From Thiohalomonas sp041685045 (lineage in GTDB: Bacteria; Pseudomonadota; Gammaproteobacteria; Thiohalomonadales; Thiohalomonadaceae): 64,000 bases of DNA. Under the pieces are notes generated by a model. That model saw nothing but the letters and a program-made list of their open reading frames with translations. It was not told the DNA's origin and ran no database searches. Below, one piece after another: positions 25,301-27,181 of this stretch. Within the stretch, counting starts at the first letter, position 1, and each line of letters opens with the position of its first letter. The translations under genes were made by a program, and so were the position numbers. The stretch is from assembly GCA_041685045.1 (NCBI GenBank), contig JAWLGP010000006.1, positions 62,001-126,000 on the forward strand, written 5' to 3'.

Positions 25301-27108
25301 TCACCGTGCTCGGTGACTTCGTGCAGGGGCCGAGCGGCACCCTGATGATCGAGCTCGACTCCACGGCCATCGGCGATTACGACGTACTCGCCATCTCCGG
25401 GGGTGCGACCCTCGACGGAACGGTCCATTTCACCGGCAGGGGCGGCAGCGGCGACTATCCCTTCCTGACGGCGGCGAGCCTGGTCGGCCGCTTTGCCAGC
25501 CAGGGCGGTTCGCTCGGGCCCACCTTGGCCTACAGCGCCACCGGTGTCGGTGCAACGGTAGCACCGGCCACCGGCCCCGCCACCCCCGAACCGACACCGA
25601 GCGCGCCGGTGCCGGTGCCGTTGCCGGTGGCGTTGCCGCCGGAGCGCAGTATCACCGCCAGTGTCAGTCCGCTGGTGTTGGCCGACGCCGATGATGCCAG
25701 CGATCTGCTGCTGGTCGAAGGCGGGACCCTGACCGACGCCGGTTGGGATTCCGGTGCCCTGAGCACCAATACGGATGGCGAGGGTGTACTCGGTAGCGAG
25801 GACCGCTACGACTATTTCCGTCGTCAAGGCAGCGCACAGTCGGTGAGCGACCTGCGCGCATCCGGTGGCGACGCGGCGATCATCACGGCGGACGCTATCG
25901 AACGGCTCACCCGCGGCGAGGTGGTGCACGATGCCGAGGTGAAGGCCGCGCTGGAGCAGACCGTCGCCGATCCGGCCCTGACCCTCTCCTACCTGCAGGC
26001 GCTTCTGGCGGCACGCAAGGAGCTGGCGGAACTGCGGTACGCCTCAGCGCTCAGTCTCCTCGAGGCCGATCCCCATCGGGCGGACAGCTTCCTGGTGGAC
26101 GGAAACGGCGGCTTGAGCAACCTCGAGATTGAAGAGGGGTACACCACGGGCGACGGTATTGCCGTTATCAAGGGGCACATTGAGGGTGACCCGGCCGCCA
26201 CCACGTTGAGCGTGGGTGGTCGCTGGATCTATATCCAGGACGATGGCAGTTTCCTCGCCAGGGTGCCGGTGCCCCAGGGCGAATCGCTGCTGGCCGTCAT
26301 CGCCGCCAACGAACTCGGGGTCGAGCTGAAGGAAACTGTTCTGGTCCACAACGATGGGCCGTCCGGCACCCTTCCGGCGCCGGATGGGCGGCGGGTTGCC
26401 CTCTTCATCGGCACGGCCAACTACCGCAACGAGCGCATTCCCGACCTCGACACCCCCAACAACGACGTGAGCGCCATGGCCGCACTGTTTGCCGGACCGC
26501 TCGGGTTTGACGTGCGAGTGCTGGTCGATGCCGGCAAGGCGGAGATCGTGAGGGCCATCAAGGCGCTGGCGCCGGAGCTCGGTGAGAACGATCAGGTGGT
26601 GATCTACTACGCCGGTCACGGCTACTCGTTCGAGCACTCGGACGAAGGCTACTGGCTGCCGGCGGATGCGGGGACCGAGTCCCCGGAGAACTGGATCTCC
26701 ACGTCGGATCTCACCCGCTATCTGCGCCGCGTGCCGGCACGCCAAGTGGAGGTGATCTCCGACAGCTGCTACTCGGGTGCTTTCAGCGGCCGGGGTCGGT
26801 TGTCGCCGCAAGCCATATCGCAGAACCTGAAGGAGTTGAAGAAGCACCGCGTGGTCACGGTGCTGTCCTCGGGCGGCGATGAACCGGTGTGGGACGGCGG
26901 TGCGGCCGGTCACTCGATCTTCGCCGCGAGCTTGATCGCCGAACTGGGGGATGCGGGAAGCTCCCGCGGTGTGGATATCTATGCGGGTGTGCACCACCGG
27001 GTCACCCAGCAGGCCCCACAGACGCCCCATTATGGCGCTCTGGAGGCCGCCGGTTACGATCGGGGTGGCGATTTTGTGTACGAGCCCGTCGCCGTCGCTA
27101 GCGACTGA
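1..27108 (+). CDS. Giant beta-helix surface adhesin with C-terminal caspase domain (5' end outside window)
   Basis: The frame is open from the first base of the window to the TGA at 27106-27108, giving at least 9035 residues; the start and any signal or TPS domain lie upstream. Almost all of the protein is short beta-helix strands rich in G, T, N, S, A and D, with phrases such as 'NAGTLN' and 'VDAGTL', as in filamentous-haemagglutinin and autotransporter passengers. At least eleven super-modules end in a 'D-V-L-A-V-S-G-x-x-x-L-D-G' repeat (near 5590, 6650, 7455, 9265, 12995, 16335, 18685, 21200, 23015, 24210 and 25380). Ten are followed by an 'N-W-S-x-G-x-x-P' module. After a Pro-rich linker (about 25565-25640) come a helical stretch (about 25840-26095), an Ig-like beta domain (about 26155-26360) and a caspase domain (26392-27090). 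No C-terminal beta-barrel is present, so export must rely on something upstream, for example a TpsB or type I system. The role (adhesion, matrix, contact-dependent effector) is inference. Confidence 0.93.
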   Translation, partial: SGALDFSTGNALMVPSLTMSGGTLGGTDDLTVTGAFNVTGSSSSTLTGTGLLTTQGDTTVDIGGGVRYLKLDGRNWLNEGTLTVGGDDYLYFYSGTNTLTNAAGATLNLSSTHGTPFYRYTGTATVYNAGTLNKTATDSHTIYSYIAFHNTGTVNVDAGTLQINGGGTDTGIYDVDAGATLAFAGGTRNLDVGSNVTGTGSLTVSGATVNVNGRLDIANTGTALNASSGTLNVGTGATSGTLVPVSISGALNFSTGNALMVPSLTISGGTLGGTDDLTVTGAFNVTGSSSSTLTGTGLLTTQGDTTVDIGGGVRYLRLDGKNWLNEGTLTVGGDDYLYFYSDINTLTNAAGATLNLSSTHGTPLYRYTGTATVYNAGTLNKTATDSHTIYSYIAFHNTGTVNVDAGTLQINGGGTDTGIYDVDAGATLALAGGTRNLDTGSNILGAGALTVSGATVNVNDRLDIAATGTAVNISSGTLNLNTAVSAATVNLSGGTLSGSGDLTITGTFNVLGSSATLSGAGLLTTQGDTTVDIASGYGQSLSLSGKSWVNEGALTVGGDDRIIFSNATLTNADGGTLDLSGSYATPLYHSTGTNTLNNAGTLNQTATGSHEIDSYITFNNTGIVNVDAGTLQISGGGTDTGSYNVAEGATLGFVGGTRNLDEGVDLANLGTLAITGGTVNVNTPLAIGGAISFYSSGTLNAAAPLTMERLTIWNGGNPTLTGDADITIKDFYWDSGTLSGAGKLITPAGSASRIHTTWNNLTLNRSWDNSGTVDWFDTDSYSAIRAINLGSGATLTNTADGVFNILAATETSGMSGGTFINEGTINKSDTQSVTISSAFSNSGTVSVDAGTLTFSGSGTDVGAYSVAEGATLGFGGGTRNLNEGVDLTVSGSLDLTAVTLNVNTPLAIGGAISFHQSGTVNAAAPLQMDELKMWYTGSHVLTGDADITINDFYWNSGSITGSGRLITPVGSISNIHTTWNDLPLSRNWDNAGTVNWLDTTSYNATRRFNIGTGFTLTNQTSGVFNIAAATATNGMAGGTFINEGAIVKTETESVTVSSSFTNRGTVEITAGTLNFSGSGTDVGSYAVSEGATLQFGGGTRNLDAGSNILGVGSLTVNGATVNVNDRFDIANTGTALHVSSGALNVGTGATSGTLFPVSISGGTLNFSTGNALILPSLTMSGGTLGGIDDITVTGAFNVTGTYATSTLTGTGHFTTQGDSIVDVAGGSYYLRLEGKEWLNEGTLTIGADDYLYFHSGTNTLTNAEGATLNFSSSYSRPINHYSGTATLYNAGTLNQTRTGDHIIDSAIAFHNSGTVNVDAGTLQINGGGTDTGLYDVGAGATLAFAGGTRNLDAGSNILGVGSLTVNGATVNVNDRFDIANTGTALHVSSGALNVGTGATSGTLVPVSISGGTLNFSTGNALILPSLTMSGGTLGGIDDMTVTGALNVTGTYATSTLTGTGHFTTQGDTTIDVAGGSYSLRLEGKEWLNEGTLTIGANDYLYFHSGTNTLTNAEGATLNLSSSYSRPINHYSGTATLYNAGTLNQTAAGDHIIDSSIAFHNTGIVNVDAGTLQINGGGTDTGIYDVDAGAALAFAGGTRSLNSGADITGGGTLVVNGATVYANTGSDLILQSLTLSSGTLSGSSDITLTGDSVWNGGTLTGGSTLTIEEGARLDLYLADGSNYTKYLGDRTIDNYGTLAWGYTNVELDGASTLNNYGTFLANTSTSWRQYYSPVGTMALNNYGSLHTSYAGITTTFGNGVTVNNTGEITVNEGVLSLSGFTRNSGTIELVSGGTLQSGSFTNEGTLRGTGTFNVGTGTITNDGLISPGAGSGDSVGALTITGNLVQGETGVIRLELAGTEPGTFDTLAVNGSATLNGVLELDTLGAYTPLVNDAFQVVTYGSRSGEFAAVTPAFSSTYGATYNPTNLVVTTLTSWAINMWALEGDGDWNTAANWSLGHVPVEGESVVIDLTGGLYTVTVADGTSAVAGRFRSEEVLALTGGSLELGDISYINGELVQSGGTLIANSDLTVTGNYRWDGGTVTGSGNVVATGTVAIGGSGATLQGIDWDANRLAATALLQVTGGSLAVAAGANFGGGLTLNGGSVILTGGSSVTDLSVNSGTLVLAAGLLEATGTVSLTGALDLASNATFRKEGGFTNAGTITGAGAIDVGGGTLVNEGLLSPGEIPTAIGILTVSGNLSQAAGGTLQVDLAGLESYDQVAVSGDVTVDGTLATDYVGTYTGAIGDGFDVVTGASVAGSFATLQVPDSATSLAFSPGEGTGRLQITDIINEWILATGGDWAVDAHWSRGHLPNAGESARIGALGGDAVTVSSGTQAAYRLAAEETLSVTGGSLAVTQGATLSGGITVSGGGSVSLGGESSVTDLTVGEGSVTVTSGTLEVLGSIEQAGLLEVATGATLLKAGGFTNSGILAGGGTVALAGGTLVNTGTLAPGDSGGSLAGTLTIDGDLTQGAGALIDLQLAGSDSSDLLRVTGAANLDGHLAVGYAGGYYGAIGDSFTLIEAGTQSGAFTLLSLLDSWTTSDLDTSGPYTLTLTDVVNSWVSTSNGYWTTASNWGRGHVPTAGERVVITVDGTPTITINSGAQAAWSLVSDENLTLSGGSLTLGHASEIRGAFTLSGGTLTGAGDLTLTGNSTWNSGTLTGGSTLTIASGATLTLALPWSNYKYVGDRTIDNQGTLNWAGGYVILEGDSTLNNAGTFNILNNYTESTSWEIWQDNGGVPGTMAINNLAGGVIRQSGESAMRKIFGPGVTIDNAGTLAVEDAILELNGVTVTTTGNVSVSAGATMRLIGGSTHTLAAGSTLTGDGTLEVTSGTLAVEGSYDTSGTTVVNGGTLVLDSSGTLGALTLSSGSVTGAGNGTIAGLFQWNGGTVAGSGSLTTAGTTAFDTTAVKNVVGRAWVNTGIIDLDGADRFALSDGATLTNLAAGVINLGSSDAAPVTNISGIGSVTNAGTINLTVTGSHAIDPNGAFVNTGTINIEAGTLALPRMANNAGTIEVAAGATLARSGGFTNLGVIGGNGTVDLGGGLLVNEGALRPGAAAGTTTGTLTLAGDLAMTSGGSILIELAGNTDGLYDVLAVTGSAALDGTLAVDTVGAYGPNVDDTFPVLTWGDYTGSFATVTDAFAATFDPIYELTQFRLQTVSSSPVNLWITDADGNWSSAGNWSLGHVPLAGESVIIDLESGLYTVTVDAGSYQAGRLRSDENLTLLGSLELGDTSLITGTFTLAGGTLSGTGDVTVEGDFAWAGGTVTGVGAFVTTGASVIGGDAVLDGRRWTQAGNLTLSGAGSLTGTAGTLDNTGTIDSSGTQLIGGIGFNNAGIVNIAAGTLRIAGGGSDRGVYQVAEAATLELADGNRTLLIGSDVSGGGSVVVSGGTTAVEGDYSIAGTGTTTVFGALELDTPITFANAFTLSGPGAVLGGSGNITLQGSFDWSGGAQIAGSAQLRTEGTTTVSGTDNGVAKDWVNAGTAHLGGQLAWAGTGASVTNLAGAVFNVDTTDPDAITLSAGTGGTFVNQGTFNKLGTGDNSVHSSITFNNDGQVNAETGTLRFDGGGTDSGTWQVAAGATLEFAGGTRTLGSGSTLSGAGTLHVSGGSTSVTGNLALSGHLRASYGTLLLDPVATGSFSFASATLDGGMINFAGANAYAIDTVALSGSSSASILRTAADASTTVTGTMAWTGGTVDGSGLFTTAGATTITALAVTNYLPNWVNSGTLTITDTGRIDMGNGSVLTNTGTLVLAGSNWVPIRSWTGSNAVVNEGLVRKTSTDSQLITTAFHNAGNVDVEAGRLELYGGSDTGTYSVAAGATLAFGSGTRELLAGSDVTGEGTVIVSGGTTAIRGGFGIAATGNTTVNGNGTLDIHVPLAFLNTLALSGPGATLGGSGDVTVQGVLDWRDGANIQGGGRLRTEGTTTITWSGNGLAKEWDNAGTVNLNGQLEWFGAGGTLTNLAGGTFNLNSSATTPIDLAADGSGGVFVNEGTFNKLGGGTNAIHSAVVFENRGLAQVDGGALVIRSDGSDSGTYTVDAGATLEFAATARSLATGSRVEGGGGLAVSAGTLDVAGSYALTGMTTVSGGTLNFNVATALEGAVLLTGTGATLGGSGAIELTDPFTWNNGANISGTGTLTTRGDTVVAGGTTVDGNTVGMHWFNAGTATLDADAIVDFSAGGAVTNQAGAVFNLDSTRSSPLAAVGSGYTFENAGTFNKNGAGVQRVQSGIVFSNTGSLNVAIGTLILEGAFDRNDGTIELQAGTVLQTSDGFTNFGTLGGIGTFDVGSGTLTNEGTLRPGFASGSKVGTLSITGNLTLGPNGVIRLDLDGLEPGQFDVVAVSGNAQLGGSVALAGFGANGSYPVLTAAAVTGTLDQLDEGLFKASVSYGATGFNIDVLGGALWWDGDAGDLLWSNPLNWTGDVLPTSTDSAVIGVSDVVISLAAGDYAVKALLSEADFDLSGGALNIGANSTFNGSLTLGGSGALTIAPGATVTVADYRQTGGSLAGSGNLAVTSSYSKTGGTLAGTLGDISITQLFADLSAGDLAVTGGIALTARNGAVSSGSLSAGGRVILEAASGIVADAVVAGDGVAVTASGGDISLGSITAEGTIAVTASAGSLFANGDWQATNPDLLAGDPAIRLTAGNTIAAGANFTTVGSGGIRLEAGGDINVNPTGGTSPTRTTVAAGDIEFLAANGSLTQSGCCGDYGRSFSGQNIRFVVAPDGSINLGHGSGTRGDITATGTLQVSAASGSFSAGDISVGAGDLALDFAAGVTTRSIALAEGGSLTINAAAGAVSTQGEAITLPGGALAINAGGAITAGVITAAGTVAIDATAGNITLGGVEADIVSVAAHGGHVTANGDWQTTRTGLAATDPAIDISANGNIAANANFATVSGAIRLQAGGNIDVNPSGGAGPLRTTVAGGDIEFLAANGSLIQSGCCGDYGRSFEGRNIRLVVAPDGSINLGHGNSSGSGDITASGTLSVSASSGAFSAGDIRVGSGDLALDFASGITTRSLIVSAGGNLSLHSEAGAVSTLGQAIGVPGGTFIITAGGSIGTGAITVTASPVELHAGTGITTGSISASGGVAIDSATGDVAVGSVTNTVTGLITVEATTGNLTANGAWQTTNAALADDAPAIHLTAGGNIAANASFTANTSGAIRLEAGGDIDVNPSGGSGPLQTTVAAGDIEFLAPNGSLTQSGCCGDWGRSFDGKNIRFVVSPTGSINLGHGNSDFSGDITAAGTLTTTASSGAFSAGDIRVGSGDLTLDFAAGVTTRSVTLPNGQTLTIKALAGAINSLGQPLTVADGTIILMARDGIFVGALNAANLTATNSGTGDIVLPLTGSATLNDVWSADGDVTVSAPDQVITNAGVIDVAAGHTFTVTSALLDNAASGAIRGAGTFDVTNTTFTNHGTLTPGGLGTTGILSISGDLVLAADGTLLLDIAGANPGEFDRLAVSGNVIVDGALTANVIDGYEPVNGTAYSFLTMGGSASGTFATTTYPPDFSVGYYLAANEAARLVYATSVNVFTNEAGGLTWQDPGNWSFGALPNASDAVLISSGFAVSHSIGDDTIAALTITSDNSLDLSGGSLTVTGATAVAGALTVSGGTLNLESTASVATLGLSAGTLGGAGDVVATGAFDWSGGTIDRTGAFTTTGTTTISNSASLASTWTNSGTVNLTGGHLRFTTAGAAFNNEADALFSSTTTAGTLLYATTAGFGTFNNAGTLDVTAAGIQNLTVGTFANSGTLRLRDGTLEFLAGGSSTGSLEIEAGAIASLKSGTFDFGTAAVVSGDGELRIAGGSVNIGDTLATATTVTLSGGTLGGAGDLTLSGAFNWAGGGIDRTGAFNTTGTGRIIGSAELSSTWTNSGTVDLVSGHLRFNSADATFENTAGAVFNSSTTAGSLLYGANPGFGTFNNAGTFNKTDTAGPNVYNLAAFNNTGTLNVQAGTLDLQSGGTHTGVFDIADGASLLFTSGMHSVGAGAAVSGGGGVRFAGATVDVEGALMTATTVELTSGTLSGTGDVNLTGTFNWSGGTLDRIGAFDTAGTSNITGTAELASSWTNSGTVNLSSGHLRFTTAGATFTNAVGAVFNSTTTAGSMLYGAASGYGTFNNAGTLNKTAAGTQNVYLLGAFNNSGTLNVDAGTLDVIAPFAQSGALKVASGAIFKNGGGFTNTGIISGTGTIDVGAGNTLVNGGVIAPGAMGGAAVGTLSIIGHLGNSATGTIAVGLGGTGAGEFDVLAVTGDVALDGTLSATLVGGYSPLDGDTLPFLTAIGSTTGSFATENDPTGFSVGYSLADGEAARLIFSATGANVFTNNAGGLDWSLDGNWSHGTIPDAADDVLISAGHAVVHDTGEDTIASLAIYSGNSLTLSGGSLAVIGSTAVTGALYVAGGALTLNGSAEIATFGLAGGSVGGSGAVTVTGPFQVSGQATLNGSGGLVTQGTSTVDGTSSDWLDLDGLDWVNEGTLTVSGGTRLRFNGATLTNAGGATVNLASTDATPLADGYGTSVFDNEGTLNLELAGTHAISGGIAFNNRGSVNVAAGTLTIGGAGTDIGLYQVASGTGLAFTGGTRTLAAGSDLTGTGSLLIDGATVNIDGGFALAATGAGNTVTYGSTLNLNSAVTVGTLSLSGSLGGSGAVTVTGPFQVSGQAILNGSGGLVTQGTTTVDGTGSDWLDLDGIDWVNEGTLTVSGGTRLRFNGATLTNAGGATVNLASSDATPLADGYGTSVFDNEGTLNLELAGTHAIDGGIAFNNRGSVNVAAGTLTIGGAGTDIGLYQVASGTGLAFTGGTRTLAAGSDLTGTGSLLIDGATVNIDGGFALAATGAGNTVTYGSTLNLNSAVTVGTLSLSGSLGGSGAVTVTGPFQVSGQAILNGSGGLVTQGTTTVDGTGSDWLDLDGIDWVNEGTLTVSGGTRLRFNGATLTNAGGATVNLASSDATPLADGYGTSVFDNEGTLNLELAGTHAISGGIAFNNRGSVNVDAGTLSVNGSFAVNEGTIDVAAGAVFQKSGGFTNSGTISGAGTVEVGSGTLTNAGIIAPGSASDITGTLTITGNLTNGTTGVVEIDLGGTAPGDFDVLAVSGGVSLDGQLTARLVNGYAPVDADTLSFLSTGVLASGSFTSESLPAGFSTGYNLAAGEAARLIHTASGANTFTNTAGGLNWSLAGNWSHGATPDASDDVLISAGHAVVHDSGDDTIASLTIHSGNSLALSGGSLAVTGATNVAGALYLSSGTLSLNGVSSVATLGLSGGTLAGSGNVTVTDALTVTASTTLTGSGTFTTRGTSAIGNATAGDHHLYLSGRTWVNEGTVTLTGDENIHLDNGYLTNAAGGTIELAGSGSVAVLGLSGGGTFHNAGLLRQSAGVSYRLQDLTFHNSGTVAVDAGTLKVTGGGSDAGSYQMADGATLEFAGGDRQFNTGTSFTGSGTLEVSGGTLTVNDALTITEPSVIMSSTTVRGAGDLTIESDLALTYNVVFGGAGTLTTRGTTTVGDALATDFHIYLADKSWVNEGTLTLGGNENLYFGDGSSSGTSTLINAAGGIINLASSSSAPLHHLSGSASFINAGTVNQTASGSHAIDGSIAVSNTGTMNVKAGTLSVAGAFTQSGTLEVAAGASFQKSGGFTNEGTVAGAGTIDVGSGTLVNAGTIAPGSASDLTGTLTIAGHFENSATGTLAIDLGGTAAGDYDVLAVSGGVTLDGTLSAGLVNGYPPVDADSVAFLATAFPASGSFASQSLPAGFSVGYNLAEGEAARLIYTASGANVFTNAVGGLDWSVGGNWSHYTTPEATDAVLISAGHAVVHASGTDTIASLTVNSGNSLAVSGGSLTVAGTTDVAGALYLSGGTLVLNGGAIVNELGLSGGTLDGSGDLTVTGTFNVTGTALLAGSGTLATQGTTTLDDGVAGASALTFTRQWVNEGVLTVAGDDYLDFDVGSSLTNATGATLNLASSHAAPLYVGVERTASLSNQGVLNQIAAGTHTLSSGLAFANSGTVNVDAGTLTLAGTFTGNNGTIDLAAGAVLQSAAGFTNRGTITGSGTLDIGSSNTLVNEGTIAPGGGGIGTLNVAGHLDNRGAVQMQFAGTIAGSYDVLAVSGDSAFAGALEAATLAGYSGSTGDAIVFITTGGTTSGSFATEILPTGFDVGYGLASGEAARLIYTAGANTFTNAAGTLTWENPGNWSYGVLPTGSHAALISAGYAIRHGSGIDTVASLTVHRGNVLELAGGALTVTGTTNVAGALTVTGGTLTLDGNAKLASLGLAGGTLDGTGDITVSELQVTGPATLSGSGTFVTAGTGTVDLAGAGDTLVLARHWLNRGPLSLGGEDSITFQDGILTNAVGATFELATSHATPLRDGGGSNRFTNEGTLLQSVGGRHLIDVPLVNNGTIQVQAGILAVAESFAVNHGTVIVDAGSTFERTGGFTNRGTLRGKGSFDVGPGTLTNEGSIAPGASPGTLTVLGDFVQGPSGTLMIELDSTAIGDYDVLAISGGATLDGTVHFTGRGGSGDYPFLTAASLVGRFASQGGSLGPTLAYSATGVGATVAPATGPATPEPTPSAPVPVPLPVALPPERSITASVSPLVLADADDASDLLLVEGGTLTDAGWDSGALSTNTDGEGVLGSEDRYDYFRRQGSAQSVSDLRASGGDAAIITADAIERLTRGEVVHDAEVKAALEQTVADPALTLSYLQALLAARKELAELRYASALSLLEADPHRADSFLVDGNGGLSNLEIEEGYTTGDGIAVIKGHIEGDPAATTLSVGGRWIYIQDDGSFLARVPVPQGESLLAVIAANELGVELKETVLVHNDGPSGTLPAPDGRRVALFIGTANYRNERIPDLDTPNNDVSAMAALFAGPLGFDVRVLVDAGKAEIVRAIKALAPELGENDQVVIYYAGHGYSFEHSDEGYWLPADAGTESPENWISTSDLTRYLRRVPARQVEVISDSCYSGAFSGRGRLSPQAISQNLKELKKHRVVTVLSSGGDEPVWDGGAAGHSIFAASLIAELGDAGSSRGVDIYAGVHHRVTQQAPQTPHYGALEAAGYDRGGDFVYEPVAVASD
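1915..3240 (+). repeat. 663-bp diverged tandem duplication
   Basis: Two in-frame units of 221 residues (1915-2577 and 2578-3240) share the order 'GTDVG...EGATLGF', 'NTPLAIGGAIS', 'LTGDADITI', 'FYW', 'WDN(S/A)GTV'. Many amino-acid differences show it is much older than the neighbouring 741- and 747-bp repeats. Confidence 0.85.
3291..4784 (+). repeat. 747-bp tandem repeat (two copies)
   Basis: Copies 3291-4037 and 4038-4784 encode 249-residue units that are nearly identical by eye. They belong to the same family as the 741-bp unit at the left edge but with a different indel, so this module family has been amplified at least twice. Confidence 0.9.
13795..15830 (+). repeat. Three FHA-like modules carrying a Cys-Cys pair
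   Basis: Three in-frame modules are spaced 708 and 783 bp apart. Each holds 'GDIEFLA(A/P)NGSL', then 'SGCCGD(Y/W)GRSF', then 'GSINLGHG'. The strands resemble filamentous haemagglutinin repeats ('AIRLEAGGDI') rather than the 'NAGTL' repeats elsewhere, so the protein changes character in this 2-kb block. The Cys codon pairs start near 14092, 14800 and 15583. Confidence 0.85.
16850..18430 (+). repeat. Three diverged modules of about 582-585 bp
   Basis: 'WSGGTIDRTGAF'-type phrases recur with periods of 582 and 585 bp (194 and 195 residues). Each is followed by 'WTNSGTV', 'HLRF' and 'TTAG(S/T)(L/M)LYG'-type strands. This is a clear older triplication inside the giant gene. Confidence 0.85.
19211..20905 (+). 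repeat. 660-bp tandem triplication, two junction segments identical
   Basis: Units of 660 bp (220 residues) start near 19211, 19871 and 20531; the third is partial and diverges after about 20900. The stretch 19551-20174 matches 20211-20834 with no mismatch that I could find (624 bp), silent positions included. That indicates very recent duplication or gene conversion. Confidence 0.93.
25560..26391 (+). other. Linker, helical and Ig-like region preceding the caspase domain
   Basis: This is the transition zone inside the giant CDS. A Pro-rich stretch ('TPEPTPSAPVPVPLP', about 25585-25630) ends the beta-helix. A charged, helix-forming segment follows, with 'RLTRGEVVHDAEVKAAL' and 'LAARKELAELRYASAL' (about 25900-26070). 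A compact beta domain ('DDGSFLARVPVPQGES', about 26155-26360) comes next; it resembles the Ig-like domains often found just before bacterial caspase domains. Composition shifts abruptly from Gly/Thr-rich to charged and helical, which supports a domain-fusion boundary here. Confidence 0.7.
26392..27090 (+). other. Caspase (peptidase C14) domain of the giant protein
   Basis: This is a domain within the 1-27108 CDS. It opens with 'RVALFIGTANY', the usual first strand of bacterial caspase-family domains, followed by 'N-N-D-V-S-A-M'. The catalytic His is in 'YYAGHG' (codon 26617-26619) and the catalytic Cys in 'DSCYSG' (codon 26767-26769), 50 residues later, as expected for the p20-like subunit. 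'VVTVLSSGGDEP' and 'GHSIFAASLIAEL' follow, matching the later strands of the family. Both dyad residues are intact, so the domain looks active. Known relatives cut after Arg/Lys or Asp; which one applies here cannot be read from the sequence. Confidence 0.9.
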
Positions 27109-27181
27109 ATTGCCAAGCTCGAACTGGCGACGTGCCATTCCCCCGATAGACTAAGCGGTACTTCCTCGCGGTGGAGGCGGC

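Noticed and set aside
3277..25929. Long minus-strand open frames within the giant gene (537 to 923 residues, e.g. 6292-8643, 16135-18618, 23158-25929)
   Set aside because: They are antisense shadows created by GC-rich repeated codons (GGC/ACC/GCC); their translations are low-complexity Gly/Ala/Arg strings with no family motifs.
1..27108. CRISPR array or VNTR locus as an explanation of the repeats
   Set aside because: The repeats are 580-780 bp, in frame and translated without interruption; there are no short repeats with unique spacers.
26392..27181. Classical CDI toxin/immunity module
   Set aside because: No VENN-type pre-toxin motif was seen before the C-terminal domain and only 73 bp separate it from the permease, leaving no room for an immunity gene. 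The idea is kept only as a loose analogy.
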